DNA of 42,196 nt, from the NCBI GenBank assembly GCA_021205695.1, contig JAJPXB010000079.1, positions 5,386 to 47,581 of the forward strand, in the 5' to 3' direction. Below are positions 8,552-17,522 of this stretch, piece after piece. Position 1 is the first letter of the stretch; every line of letters starts with the position of its first letter. A program made the translations under genes and the position numbers. The notes under the pieces are model-generated. The model did no database searches and was not told where the DNA came from. It was given only the letters and a program-made list of their open reading frames with translations. Origin of the DNA: Clostridiales bacterium. Its GTDB lineage: Bacteria; Bacillota; Clostridia; Oscillospirales; Oscillospiraceae.

Positions 8552-9873
8552 GTCTCTCTCCTCAGCTTTGCCATAAAGAATCCGTCCGTCCCGTGCAGGT
8601 GAGGCCAAAGGGTCTTCATCCCGTCGCAGTCTCCCACTCCGGGCAGAGTGAACGCCTCCGGATGAAAACCGGGGTGTCCGGAGAGAAATGCAGAGACGAC
8701 CTCCTGATTCTCCCGACGCAGAACCGTGCAGGTGGAATAGAGCAGCGTTCCGCCGGGGGCCACGTACCGGGAGACGTTGTCCACAATGGCCCGCTGGATC
8801 TCCGGCAGACGATCCAGCGACGCCGGCTCTTTATATCGGATATCTGGTTTTTTACGGATAATGCCCAGGCCGGAGCAGGGGACGTCCGCAAGCACCAGGT
8901 CAAATTTCTCTTCCAGCTCCGGTTGAAATACCCGTCCGTCCATTGCCCGGGTGGTGATGCAGCCGATGCCCAAACGGTCTGCCCCCTCACGGATTCGGGA
9001 GAGCTTTTTGGCCTGGAGGTCGCAGGAGAGGATGGAGCCCCTGTCACCCATCTCCATGGCTGTCTGAAAGCTCTTGCCGCCCGGGGCGGCGCAGGCGTCC
9101 AGCACGTCCATGCCAGGCCGGGGCTCTGCAGCTAATACGGCCAGACGAGCGGCGGCGTCCTGAACCTGAAACAGTCCCTCCCGAAAGCTCGCCAAACGGC
9201 TCAAGTCCCCCGTTCCGGACACCTGGTAGCAGCCCGGCAGGAATGGATGGGCCTGCGCAGTGACCCCCTCCCCTTCCAAACGGCGCAGCAGCGTCTCTCC
9301 ATCCGTTTTCAGAGGGTTGACTTGAACGACGGTGGCCGGCTGGCTGTTATTCGCCTGGAGCAGCGCTTCCAGAGTGCCATCGGGAACCTCGTCCCGCAAC
9401 AGCTCTACCAGCCACTGGGGATGACTGTAGCGGACAGAAAGGGATTCGGGAGCGGAGAGCGCGCCCTTTTGGCGCAGAAAAGACCGAAGGACGCCGTTGA
9501 CCAGACCGGGAGAACGGGGATTCCTGCTCCACGCCCGGGCCAGTTTGACGCTCTCATCCACTGCGGCGTGGGCGGGGACGCGATCCAGAAACGCCAGCTG
9601 ATACAGGCCCAGCTCCAGAATCAGACGGATGGGCAGCTCCAACTGCTCCACAGGAGTTCGGCAGAGCTGCTCCAACCAGTAGAGGAGGAGCATTTGGTTC
9701 TGCTGCACCCCATAGCACAGGCGGCTGGTCAGGGCGGCGTCCCGGCCGGAAAGTTCCGCCCGACGGATCGCCGCAGACAGTGCGCTGTCCGACCACGCAT
9801 GGCGTTTTTCGCAGGCGACCAATACCTCCAGAGCCACCGCCCGAGAGGATGATGCAGAGTTGTTCTTCTCCAT
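8548..9873 (-). CDS. rsmB: 16S rRNA m5C967 methyltransferase RsmB/Sun
   Basis: 441 residues. Makes 5-methylcytosine in 16S rRNA using SAM. The first 140 residues are a NusB-like RNA-binding domain (SRAVALEVL, LYQLAFLDRVPAHAAVDESV). The Rossmann methyltransferase domain has the SAM motif DACAAPGGKS, motif IV with Cys (ADVPCSGLG) and motif VI with Cys (YSTCTVLRRENQEVV), the two cysteines used in m5C catalysis. Its ATG sits at the TGA of the small upstream ORF with little ribosome site of its own, so coupling is likely. fmt-rsmB-rlmN order is typical for Firmicutes. Confidence 0.95.
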   Translation of the reverse strand: MEKNNSASSSRAVALEVLVACEKRHAWSDSALSAAIRRAELSGRDAALTSRLCYGVQQNQMLLLYWLEQLCRTPVEQLELPIRLILELGLYQLAFLDRVPAHAAVDESVKLARAWSRNPRSPGLVNGVLRSFLRQKGALSAPESLSVRYSHPQWLVELLRDEVPDGTLEALLQANNSQPATVVQVNPLKTDGETLLRRLEGEGVTAQAHPFLPGCYQVSGTGDLSRLASFREGLFQVQDAAARLAVLAAEPRPGMDVLDACAAPGGKSFQTAMEMGDRGSILSCDLQAKKLSRIREGADRLGIGCITTRAMDGRVFQPELEEKFDLVLADVPCSGLGIIRKKPDIRYKEPASLDRLPEIQRAIVDNVSRYVAPGGTLLYSTCTVLRRENQEVVSAFLSGHPGFHPEAFTLPGVGDCDGMKTLWPHLHGTDGFFMAKLRRET

Positions 9874-9874
9874 A

Positions 9875-10054
9875 TCAGTTCAACAGAGTGTAGGCAAACA
9901 GTTCCCAACGCAGCCGGGACCCCACCTCCAGCCCCTCCGGCAGCAGCGCCAGCGCCACCTGATTCAGCTGGTCAGAGAGCACATCTGTCCGGCGCAGAAA
10001 GGCATAGTCGCCGGTGATCTGTGCTACCACATATTCCTTGGGAGATATATCCAT
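9875..10054 (-). CDS. Small DUF3006-like protein
   Basis: 59 residues from ATG 10054, which has GTGAGG nine bases upstream; a GTG five codons earlier is possible but overlaps that ribosome site. The sequence (KEYVVAQITGDYAFLRR ... ALLPEGLEVGSRL) resembles the small beta-barrel DUF3006 pattern of a hydrophobic strand, Gly-Asp-x-Ala and Leu-Pro-x-Gly-x-x-x-Gly. It has no signal peptide or membrane helix. It sits between fmt and rsmB with no gaps. Function unknown; the family match is from memory of the pattern and is tentative. Confidence 0.65.
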   Translation of the reverse strand: MDISPKEYVVAQITGDYAFLRRTDVLSDQLNQVALALLPEGLEVGSRLRWELFAYTLLN

Positions 10055-10084
10055 GGTGATCGACCTCACTCTGTCACATTTTCG

Positions 10085-10999
10085 CTATACCAGGGGATGG
10101 CCCCGGAGGTAGTCGGCGGCCTGCATCCGCTTTTTGCCGGGGGCCTGAACCTCCGTTATGCGCAAGACACCGCCGTCGCCACAGGCCATCAGGATGCCAT
10201 GGCCGTCTGTTCCCAGCAGCGTTCCACCCGCTCTGTCGGTCTTATCTCCGGTGACTTCGGTGGCGAACACCTTAAAGGACTGCCCGCCCACCTGGGCTGT
10301 GGTCGCGGGCCAGGGGACCAGACCTCGGACCTGGTCGTGTATTGCCCGGGCGCTGCGGTTCCAGTCGATAGGGGAAAGCTCCCGACTGAGCATGGGGGCA
10401 TAGGTTGCAAGGGAATTGTCCTGAGGTATCCGGTGAACCGTCCCGGCATCGATCCGGTCCACTGTCTCGCTGAGCAGGTCGGCACCCATCTCTGCCAGCC
10501 GATCATGAAGGGCCTCCGCCGTCTCATCGGCGTCGATGGGGGTTGACGCCTGAGAGAGGATATCCCCCGCGTCCAGCGCCTCTGCGATGTCCATAATGGT
10601 CACGCCTGTCTCCCGCTCACCGTTGATGACCGCCCAGTTGATGGGGGCGGCCCCCCGGTATTTGGGGAGCAGAGACGAGTGTACATTGATGCAGCCCAGA
10701 GGGGGCAGCTCAAAGAAGGGACGGGGCAGAATTTTGCCGTAAGCCGCCACGACCATCAGCTCGGGCTGAAGTGCCGCCAGCGTCTCCAGTGCCCCCTCCT
10801 CCCGGAGCTTCTGGGGCTGGACGACAGGTATCCCATGGGCCAGAGCGACCTCCTTCACCGGGGAGAAAGTCAGCTTCATCCCACGGTTTTTGGGCTTATC
10901 CGGCTGCGTGTAGACGGCGGCAATCTCATGGCCGTCGGCAATCAGGCGCTTCAGCGAGGGGACGGCGAACTCCGGTGTCCCCATAAAGACGATGCGCAT
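10085..10999 (-). CDS. fmt: Methionyl-tRNA formyltransferase
   Basis: 304 residues. Formylates initiator Met-tRNA using 10-formyl-tetrahydrofolate. It starts MRIVFMGTPEFAVPSL, the classic N-terminus. The catalytic Asn-His-Asp set is in INVHSSLLPKYRGAAPI and ALDAGDIL. The C-terminal domain binds tRNA. I chose ATG 10999, which overlaps the def stop (TGATG) and has GAGG upstream; a longer in-frame reading to 11071 is inside def and is not homologous. Def, which later removes the formyl group, is encoded directly upstream. Confidence 0.97.
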   Translation of the reverse strand: MRIVFMGTPEFAVPSLKRLIADGHEIAAVYTQPDKPKNRGMKLTFSPVKEVALAHGIPVVQPQKLREEGALETLAALQPELMVVAAYGKILPRPFFELPPLGCINVHSSLLPKYRGAAPINWAVINGERETGVTIMDIAEALDAGDILSQASTPIDADETAEALHDRLAEMGADLLSETVDRIDAGTVHRIPQDNSLATYAPMLSRELSPIDWNRSARAIHDQVRGLVPWPATTAQVGGQSFKVFATEVTGDKTDRAGGTLLGTDGHGILMACGDGGVLRITEVQAPGKKRMQAADYLRGHPLV

Positions 11000-11499
11000 C
11001 ACTCTGCCTCGCTCTCGTTTTTGGCGGCCTCCATCTCGTCCAGCTCCTCTGTGGAGTAGGTTCGGTCGCACAGCTCGTCAAACAGGTGCCCGTCCAGATG
11101 GGCCAGCTCGTGACAGAAGCATCGAGCAGTGAGCCCCTGATCCTCCACCTCGAACCAGTCTCCGTTCCGGTCCTGGGCCCTGACTCGAACTGTCATGGGC
11201 CGGGTGACATAGCCGTACTGCCCCGGAAGGGAGAGACATCCCTCCAGCCCCGTCTGCTCTCCGGAGGAGGAGACGATGACAGGGTTAATCAACTCGTGGA
11301 TATGCTCCTCCTCGTTCATGACCAGAACGACCCTGCGGAGAATGCCTACCTGAGGAGCGGCCAGGCCGACGCCGTTGGAATCGATCAGCGTCTCCCGCAT
11401 ATCGTCCAGCAGACGGTGGAGCTTAGGATCAAATTTGGTGACAGGGTGACAGACCTTGTTCAGAACAGGGTCTCCCTTTTTGACAATGTTTCGAATCAT
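10999..11499 (-). CDS. def: Peptide deformylase
   Basis: 166 residues. A metal-dependent (usually Fe2+) hydrolase that removes the N-formyl group from new proteins. All three family motifs are present: GVGLAAPQVG, EGCLSLPG (metal-binding Cys) and HELAHLDGHLF (two metal-binding His and the catalytic Glu). In place of the common HEIDHL the sequence is HELAHL, seen in some class members. The start ATG 11499 (MIRNIVKKGDPVL) has AGGAGAG upstream; a longer reading to 11526 is less likely. It overlaps fmt and follows priA closely. Confidence 0.97.
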   Translation of the reverse strand: MIRNIVKKGDPVLNKVCHPVTKFDPKLHRLLDDMRETLIDSNGVGLAAPQVGILRRVVLVMNEEEHIHELINPVIVSSSGEQTGLEGCLSLPGQYGYVTRPMTVRVRAQDRNGDWFEVEDQGLTARCFCHELAHLDGHLFDELCDRTYSTEELDEMEAAKNESEAE

Positions 11500-11525
11500 A
11501 GCACTCTCTCCTATCGTTATCCGCA

Positions 11526-13997
11526 TTATCCATCCATAGGATTGACATCTGCAAAGACAGCCAACCCCCGGTTTTGTTTATCCGCTGACGCCGCCCGCAG
11601 CAGTTGGGCGACCATCTGCCGCATGGAGCGGTCGTTCCGTCCGGTGACGGTGAGATGGTAGCGGTAGCGGCCGTTTACCTTGACCACATTGGCAGGGGCA
11701 GGCCCCAGCACGGAAAAGGGCGTGTCCTTCATCAGAGTGCTTCCCTGCCAGGCTACAAGTCCGTCCCGTAGCCGCATACTGCTCCGAAGAACGGCGCCCT
11801 CCTCCGGACCGGTGACGGTCAATACGATCAGATCCCGATAAGGGGGCAGCTGCCGCATATTTCGGAGGTGAATCTCCTCGGCATAAAAACTGTCATAGTC
11901 CTGCTTTGCGGCGGCATTGATGATGCTGTTCTGGGGGTGAAAAGTCTGTATGACTGCTCTCCCCTCTCGCAGCCCCCGTCCGGCCCGACCGACTACCTGG
12001 GTGAGCAGAGAGAAGGTACGCTCCCCTGCCCGGAAATCGTCCATGTGGAGCGTCATATCAGCGTCGATCACTCCCACCAGGGTCACATTTTCAAAGTCCA
12101 GGCCTTTAGCCACCATCTGGGTGCCGATGAGAATGGGAATTTTCTCCCGCTCAAATTTTTGCAGCAGTTGTCGGTGGGTGTGGGCGGCGGAGACGGTATC
12201 CGCATCCAGACGCAGGACAGGTGTGCCGGGAAATTGCTCCGCCAAATCCTCCTCCAGTCGTTGGGTGCCGTATCCCACAAAGACCAGCGGCCCGCCGCAG
12301 ACCGGACAGCGGCTGGGGAGCGGCTCGCTGTGGCCGCAGTAGTGGCACATCAGCCGTCCGTTGGCCCTGTGATAGGTCAGGTGGATGGAGCAGCGGCTGC
12401 ACTGAGGGGCCTCTCCACACGCAGCACAGATGACCATCCGGCTGGCCCCACGGCGATTGAGCAGCAGGATCGACTGTTCTCCCCGGCGAAGGTTTTCCGT
12501 CAGCTCATCCCGCAGTACGGCGCCGATGGAGGAGTCATTTCCCTGCCGCAGGTCCTCCCGGGTGTCGGAGAGAAGCACCCGGGGCAGCTCCCGGCCGTTG
12601 TACCGCCGCTCAAGACGAAACAGGTGATACTTTCCGGTCTGGGCAAGATACATACTCTCCACCGACGGGGTGGCAGAGCCCAAAACCAGCAGGGCGTTCT
12701 GCTGGGTACAGCGGAACTTTGCCACCTCCGCCGCATGATACCGGGGCAGGTTTTCCGACTTATAACTGGCCTCCTGCTCCTCGTCCAGGATAATGAGGCC
12801 GATGTTTTCCAAGGGCGCAAAGACCGCCGAGCGGGTTCCGATGACCACACCGGCCTCTCCCCTTTTGGCGCGCTTCCACTCATCATATCGTTCTCCGGCA
12901 GAAAGGGAGCTGTGCAGTACCGCCACCCGGTCACCAAATTGGGCGATGAACTGACGCATCATCTGCGGTGTCAGGCCAATCTCCGGCACCAGCACCAGGG
13001 CGGAACGCCCCAACTGAAGGGTCAGGTGAATCAAGCGGATATAGACAGAGGTCTTTCCCGAGCCGGTGACGCCATAGAGCAGGCCGCAGGCGGGCTTTTC
13101 CTGTTCCAACAGAGCGGAGAGCCCGTCAAAGGCGATCTGCTGTTCCCGGGTGAGCTGAGGCGGCTCCTGGTGGGGAACGGACTCTGTATCAGGCCGGCGA
13201 AATACCTCCCGCTGAAACAGGGTGACCAGACCGGCTTTTTCCAGCTCCTTCAGGGTACGACGGCTGGTTCCGGTAAAATAGGTCACATCCTTGGCGGAGG
13301 CAGAGCCGACGCTGCACAGCAGCTCTACCACCGCTTTACGGGCCTTGGAACGGCTCTTGGCGACTGCCTCTCTGGCAGCCTCCTGAGGGACGGCCAGAAC
13401 GGCCACCTCCTCACTCTTGTCTCCCACGCCCCGCTGAGCACTGGTCTCCAGGATCAGTACGCCTTCCTCCATCAGATGCCGCAGCGCCCTGGAGGGATTG
13501 GTCTGGCCGAAGGCCTCCCGGAGCGCTTTGCGCTGGATGCTGCCCCCTTCGCCGGAGATCAGAGACAACACCCGCGTTTCCAGCTCCGTGCAGCGGTGCT
13601 CTTCCTGCCAGACAGCAGGATCTATATCCGGGTTCAGGCGATAGCTGTCCTGGAGGTCGTAATAGAGTCCGGCGGGGAGCATCGCCTTGACCGCGTCGTA
13701 GACAGTACAGAAATACCGCTCCCGCATCCAGAGTGCCAGGCGGATGCCGTCAGCATCTACCACCGGCTCCTCATCCAGAATGGCACAAAGCCATTTCAGA
13801 CGGGGCGCAGGAGGCTCTTGCATCAGGTCAAGGACCAGCCCTTCAGACCGGCGGTTGCCCTTCCCAAAAGGGACGATGACGCGCATTCCGGGCCGCAATG
13901 ACCGGGAAAAACCATCCGGGACGAGGTAGGTATAGGGCTTGTCGATGGCATAGGTGGCCGAGGCCACAGCTACTTTGCAGCACAGCACCGGTTCCAA
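11526..13997 (-). CDS. priA: Primosomal replication-restart helicase PriA
   Basis: 823 residues from a proposed TTG start. A 3'-to-5' superfamily 2 helicase that reloads the replisome at stalled forks. It has an N-terminal DNA-binding domain (ASATYAIDKPYTYLVPDG), Walker A (YGVTGSGKTSVY), a Walker B region DEEQEASYKSEN (family normally DEEH), and the zinc-binding insert with paired cysteines (CAACGEAPQCSRC, CHYCG, CPVCGG). The only good ribosome site, AGAGGAGG, is eight bases upstream of TTG 13997. An ATG two codons before would be in another frame, and extension to 14039 would bury that site. Confidence 0.95.
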   Translation of the reverse strand: MEPVLCCKVAVASATYAIDKPYTYLVPDGFSRSLRPGMRVIVPFGKGNRRSEGLVLDLMQEPPAPRLKWLCAILDEEPVVDADGIRLALWMRERYFCTVYDAVKAMLPAGLYYDLQDSYRLNPDIDPAVWQEEHRCTELETRVLSLISGEGGSIQRKALREAFGQTNPSRALRHLMEEGVLILETSAQRGVGDKSEEVAVLAVPQEAAREAVAKSRSKARKAVVELLCSVGSASAKDVTYFTGTSRRTLKELEKAGLVTLFQREVFRRPDTESVPHQEPPQLTREQQIAFDGLSALLEQEKPACGLLYGVTGSGKTSVYIRLIHLTLQLGRSALVLVPEIGLTPQMMRQFIAQFGDRVAVLHSSLSAGERYDEWKRAKRGEAGVVIGTRSAVFAPLENIGLIILDEEQEASYKSENLPRYHAAEVAKFRCTQQNALLVLGSATPSVESMYLAQTGKYHLFRLERRYNGRELPRVLLSDTREDLRQGNDSSIGAVLRDELTENLRRGEQSILLLNRRGASRMVICAACGEAPQCSRCSIHLTYHRANGRLMCHYCGHSEPLPSRCPVCGGPLVFVGYGTQRLEEDLAEQFPGTPVLRLDADTVSAAHTHRQLLQKFEREKIPILIGTQMVAKGLDFENVTLVGVIDADMTLHMDDFRAGERTFSLLTQVVGRAGRGLREGRAVIQTFHPQNSIINAAAKQDYDSFYAEEIHLRNMRQLPPYRDLIVLTVTGPEEGAVLRSSMRLRDGLVAWQGSTLMKDTPFSVLGPAPANVVKVNGRYRYHLTVTGRNDRSMRQMVAQLLRAASADKQNRGLAVFADVNPMDG

Positions 13998-14104
13998 GAC
14001 GCATACCTCCTCTCCGGCGCAGAACATGACGCAGGGCAAGGGACGTCAGAGGCACACTGTCCCCGACGCCTCTTGCCCTGCAGATTGGTTTGCCGGTTGG
14101 CGGC

Positions 14105-14317
14105 TCACGCCTCAACCGCATCCTGCTGTATGACAGGCCGCTGAATCAGACCCGCCCGGGCCTCGTTAAGTGCGATAGTCACCGGCTTTTCTGTCAGCGG
14201 CTCATCGGCAGTCTCTGTAGCTGCAATCTCACGGGCCCGGTGAGCCACCAGGTTGACCAATTCGTATCGACTGTTGATGTCGTTCTTCATCAGCTCGTTC
14301 ATGGGATAAAGAATCAT
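14105..14317 (-). CDS. rpoZ: RNA polymerase omega subunit
   Basis: 70 residues. Small subunit that helps assemble and stabilise RNA polymerase. The family core NDINSRYELVNLVAHRAREIA is close to other omega proteins (seen across residues 11-31), followed by an Ala/Glu-rich tail. I chose ATG 14317, which shares ATGA with the gmk stop and has AAGGAGG ten bases upstream; ATG five codons later is also possible. The gmk-rpoZ-priA order is typical; coaBC, usually between rpoZ and priA, is missing. Confidence 0.94.
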   Translation of the reverse strand: MILYPMNELMKNDINSRYELVNLVAHRAREIAATETADEPLTEKPVTIALNEARAGLIQRPVIQQDAVEA

Positions 14318-14931
14318 AATACGATATCCTCCTTTATCATATCCAGCCGGGCGGAGACCCGGCAATCCTGTGCTTTTAGAATGGAGAGCACTTCGTCGGC
14401 TGCCTGGGGCACCTTATCGTTGACCACCAGAAAGTCGTAGGAGGGGATCTCCTGATATTCCTCCCTGGCCCGCTGGAGCCGCCCCTGGATGACCTCCTCG
14501 CTCTCGCTCTGTCTGCCGTGAAGCCGACGGGAGAGCTCGCCAAAAGAGGGGGGGATCACGAAGATTAGGGTCGCTTCCGGGCAGAGATGCCTCACCTGGG
14601 CGCCGCCCTGGACCTCGATATCCAACAGTACATCGTGGCCCGATTGGATCAGGGCCTCCACATCCGCCCGGGAGGTGCCATAATACTGGCCCTGATAGCA
14701 GGCATATTCCAAGAATTCCCCTGCCTCGATCATGCGGGAGAAAACCTCCATGTCCACAAAATGGTAGTGGACGTGGTTCTCCTCTCCGCTTCGGGGTTGA
14801 CGAGTCGTGTAGGAGATGGAGAAGGTGAGACTTTGCCGTTGATTACGGACCTCAGAGATAACAGTGCTCTTGCCCACACCGGAAGGGCCGGAAATGACAA
14901 CGATCTGTCCCTTTTTAGCTCTGGTATTCAT
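14314..14931 (-). CDS. gmk: Guanylate kinase
   Basis: 205 residues. Phosphorylates GMP to GDP with ATP. The P-loop is [10 protein letters not shown], and the GMP-binding region shows [18 protein letters not shown]. The lid and C-terminal helices match the family length. The start is ATG 14931 ([13 protein letters not shown]), with AAGGAGG upstream inside the end of remA; the reading to 14976 adds an unrelated 15 residues. It overlaps remA by 17 bases and rpoZ by 4. Confidence 0.97.
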   Translation of the reverse strand: MNTRAKKGQIVVISGPSGVGKSTVISEVRNQRQSLTFSISYTTRQPRSGEENHVHYHFVDMEVFSRMIEAGEFLEYACYQGQYYGTSRADVEALIQSGHDVLLDIEVQGGAQVRHLCPEATLIFVIPPSFGELSRRLHGRQSESEEVIQGRLQRAREEYQEIPSYDFLVVNDKVPQAADEVLSILKAQDCRVSARLDMIKEDIVL

Positions 14932-15187
14932 CCTCAGCCTCCTTACCGTTCTCTCGTCCTTCCACCCGAACCGCAATGACCTCTGGCGTCAGAGCAGAGA
15001 GAATCACATGCCCGGTATCAGCGACCAGCACCGACCTGGTCCTGCGTCCATAGGATGCGTCGATGAGAACGCCCCGTTCCCGTGCCTCCTGGACGATTCG
15101 TTTGATGGGTGCTGAGTCCGGACTGACAATGGCCACGATACGGTCGCCGGCGACCATATTGCCATAGCCGATGTTCAGCAGCAGCAT
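14915..15187 (-). CDS. remA: RemA-like (DUF370) regulator
   Basis: 90 residues. Matches the RemA/DUF370 family, known in Bacillus subtilis as a DNA-binding activator of matrix and osmoprotection genes. Family features seen are the N-terminal [26 protein letters not shown] and [21 protein letters not shown]. The acidic tail ([10 protein letters not shown]) overlaps gmk. Its ATG has AAAGGAGG upstream. The yicC-remA-gmk-rpoZ order is conserved across Firmicutes. What it regulates in this organism cannot be told from the sequence. Confidence 0.93.
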   Translation of the reverse strand: MLLLNIGYGNMVAGDRIVAIVSPDSAPIKRIVQEARERGVLIDASYGRRTRSVLVADTGHVILSALTPEVIAVRVEGRENGKEAEDEYQS

Positions 15188-15210
15188 CCTGCCGCCTCCT
15201 TTGCAAGCTG

Positions 15211-16089
15211 TTATTCCACGTTCTGTACCTGCTCCCGGAGCTTCTCCAGCTCTGCCTTCATATCCACTACAATGGTAGACAGCTGCAGGTCATTGCACTT
15301 GGAGCCAGTAGTATTGGTCTCCCGGTTCATCTCCTGAATGAGAAAATCCAGCTTCCGACCGATAACGCCGCCCTGCCGAACCATATTCCGGAACTGGTTG
15401 ATATGGCTGTGAAGGCGAACCGTCTCTTCGGCCACGGCTACCTTGTCTGCAAAAATAGCCGCCTCGGTGAGAATGCGGGAGTCATCGATCTGGCGATCCT
15501 CCAGCACCTCCCGCAGCTTGGCGGTGAGTCGCTCCCGATAGGCGGCTACCGTCTCGGGGGAACGGGACTCTACCTGGCAGGTATAATCCTCCAGCGTGTC
15601 CAGACGTCCCAGCAGATCCTCCGCCAGCTTTTCTCCCTCCCGGGCGCGCATGGCGTTGAAATCGGCCAGCGCCATCCGTGCGACCTGGCGGATGTCCTCT
15701 GTGAGCTGCTCCAGATTTTCCGGCGTTTTTTCTACCCGGAATACATCGGGAAAACGAGAGAGCAGGGACACGGAAACATCGTCCCGGAGTCCGAAAACCT
15801 CCCCCATCTCCCGCAGAGCCCTGAGATACCCGGCGGCCACAGGCTGATTCAGGGTGACAGAGACTGCGTCCGAACCGGAGGCGTCTACGGTCACGTTGAC
15901 TTCTACCTTGCCTCTGGATACAGCAGCCTTTACCTCCGACTGAACCGCATCTTCTGCACAGGCATAGACCCGGGGCAGCCGGACGCTGCAATCTAAATAG
16001 CGGTTGTTGACACTGCGAAGCTCCACCACGATGGCGTGCTGATGCAGCACAGCCTCGCCCCGACCATAGCCGGTCATACTGTTCAACAT
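15211..16089 (-). CDS. yicC: YicC/YloC family endoribonuclease
   Basis: 292 residues. The family is described as an endoribonuclease acting in RNA turnover. The N-terminus [13 protein letters not shown] and SVNNRYLD are hallmark segments, as is the C-terminal [16 protein letters not shown] motif (read here as [16 protein letters not shown]). It is the first gene of the long minus-strand operon: AAGGAGG precedes ATG 16089 and a full promoter lies 40-70 bases upstream. Confidence 0.95.
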   Translation of the reverse strand: MLNSMTGYGRGEAVLHQHAIVVELRSVNNRYLDCSVRLPRVYACAEDAVQSEVKAAVSRGKVEVNVTVDASGSDAVSVTLNQPVAAGYLRALREMGEVFGLRDDVSVSLLSRFPDVFRVEKTPENLEQLTEDIRQVARMALADFNAMRAREGEKLAEDLLGRLDTLEDYTCQVESRSPETVAAYRERLTAKLREVLEDRQIDDSRILTEAAIFADKVAVAEETVRLHSHINQFRNMVRQGGVIGRKLDFLIQEMNRETNTTGSKCNDLQLSTIVVDMKAELEKLREQVQNVE

Positions 16090-16127
16090 TGGGCGCCTGT
16101 CCTCCTTGTTTGCAGCTTCAATAAATC

Positions 16128-16156
16128 ATTATACCAAAATATTCTGGTTCTGTAAA
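16128..16156 (-). promoter_or_regulatory. Promoter of the yicC-to-thiN operon
   Basis: On the minus strand the -35 box TTTACA (16156-16151) and -10 box TATAAT (16133-16128) are separated by 17 bases. It lies in the only gap before yicC and probably drives the whole run of about 15 genes, as no other clear promoter was seen before 3084. Confidence 0.85.
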
Positions 16157-16175
16157 GCGATTCCAGCCGGAGAAA

Positions 16176-17522
16176 TCAGTTCCCTGTCTCGCCGTCGTCA
16201 GTGCCGCTGTCCGAATCGGCCTCAGTGGTATCTTCCTCGGAATCTGTTGTCTCCTCTTCAGTCGTCTCTTCCTGGATGAGGGTAGTCGTGACGCTGACAT
16301 TGTAACTGCCTAAAATGCCCAGATCGGAAACGCCGGAGAGCTCCACCGTGGCCGGCACAGAAACCGTCTCCCCGTCCACCAGCTCCACACCTTCCAGATC
16401 CACTGTGACCTGGATGTCGTCATTGATGAGCAGATCAAAGTCCTCCGTTTTCCCCCGGAGCCTGATCTCTACATTCGCCACCTGGTAATTCCATCCGTCT
16501 GTCTTGTTCTCCAGGACGATGTTGCTGGTGGAGACAATCCGGATCTCCAGGCCGGTTATAGTGACCTGGACCTTAACTGTCGTCTCGTTGCTCATCAGGC
16601 TCACGCCGTCGGGCAGAGCGTCCTCAATGCTGAACTCATATTCGCCGGTGGTGGCGATCTGGCCCAGGTCGACCTCGCCCACCGTCAGAGTCTCCAGATC
16701 ATCCAGGTTGATACTCTGCCCCACGACGGTGACAGACTCCACTGAGTAGGTGCACTCGGCGTTTTCTGAGGTCGCCCCGCCGCCTGAGATCAAATCGACC
16801 GTGAGCGTCAGTTCCCTGATACACTGGACGTAATAGGTGACTGAGATGGCCTCCGTTTCAAGGGTCAGGTCATCGGTTGAGACCTCATTTCCGTCTTTGT
16901 CGCAGAGGACGATGCTCAGCCAACCCGACCAGGTATCCGTCAACCCCGTATCGCTGAGAATCACCTTGGCATAGCTCACCGAGTCAACGACGCTCTCCTC
17001 TCCGCGGATCTCCAGCTCCTTCTGTTGCAGGACAAAGCTCTCATCGTCCGAATAGTAGCCGTCCGCCACGGAGCCGGTAAATTCCGGCGTGATGGTCACC
17101 GTCTTGCTGACCATTTGCACAACCGTCACATCCACCGCAGAGGCGCTTCTTGAGACGATGCTGACATCGCTGGAGCTGGAACTGGTGACTGAGCTGGGCA
17201 AATTGATGCTCAGGTCAAGGGTATACACCCCCGCCTCTGTGATAGAAGCGGTGGTGGCAGTGACGATAATGTTGCTGTTGTTGAGCTGCGTGATAATGCT
17301 CCTGGGCCCTTTGACCACCACGTTGATGGTCGGGGTCTCCCCGGTTATGAGCAGTCCTTCCGATTCCAGGTTCTCCTCGCCGATGAAGGTCACGGGGATA
17401 CTGTTGATGGTCACCTGGGCGTCCGGCTGCTGGGCCAGATCCACATAGAGCCAACAGACAACAGAGAGCAGAACGGAGAGAAGAATATAAGAAAGGCGGC
17501 TGTTCCTGATCTTATTCCACAT
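16176..17522 (-). CDS. cdaR: CdaR-like YbbR-repeat regulator of c-di-AMP cyclase
   Basis: 448 residues. An N-terminal membrane anchor (about residues 10-28, SYILLSVLLSVVCWLYVDL) is followed by several YbbR-type beta repeats on the outer side of the membrane, then a Thr/Glu/Asp-rich tail (from about residue 415). In Firmicutes CdaR binds CdaA and tunes c-di-AMP synthesis. It overlaps the cdaA 3' end by 11 bases. glmM, usually third in this operon, is not next to it here. The acidic tail probably spans or projects from the surface (inference). Confidence 0.9.
   Translation of the reverse strand: MWNKIRNSRLSYILLSVLLSVVCWLYVDLAQQPDAQVTINSIPVTFIGEENLESEGLLITGETPTINVVVKGPRSIITQLNNSNIIVTATTASITEAGVYTLDLSINLPSSVTSSSSSDVSIVSRSASAVDVTVVQMVSKTVTITPEFTGSVADGYYSDDESFVLQQKELEIRGEESVVDSVSYAKVILSDTGLTDTWSGWLSIVLCDKDGNEVSTDDLTLETEAISVTYYVQCIRELTLTVDLISGGGATSENAECTYSVESVTVVGQSINLDDLETLTVGEVDLGQIATTGEYEFSIEDALPDGVSLMSNETTVKVQVTITGLEIRIVSTSNIVLENKTDGWNYQVANVEIRLRGKTEDFDLLINDDIQVTVDLEGVELVDGETVSVPATVELSGVSDLGILGSYNVSVTTTLIQEETTEEETTDSEEDTTEADSDSGTDDGETGN

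Noticed and set aside
11868-13901. 677-codon open frame on the plus strand
   Set aside because: Antisense shadow of priA, with no ribosome site; long antisense frames are common here because of GC-rich third positions.
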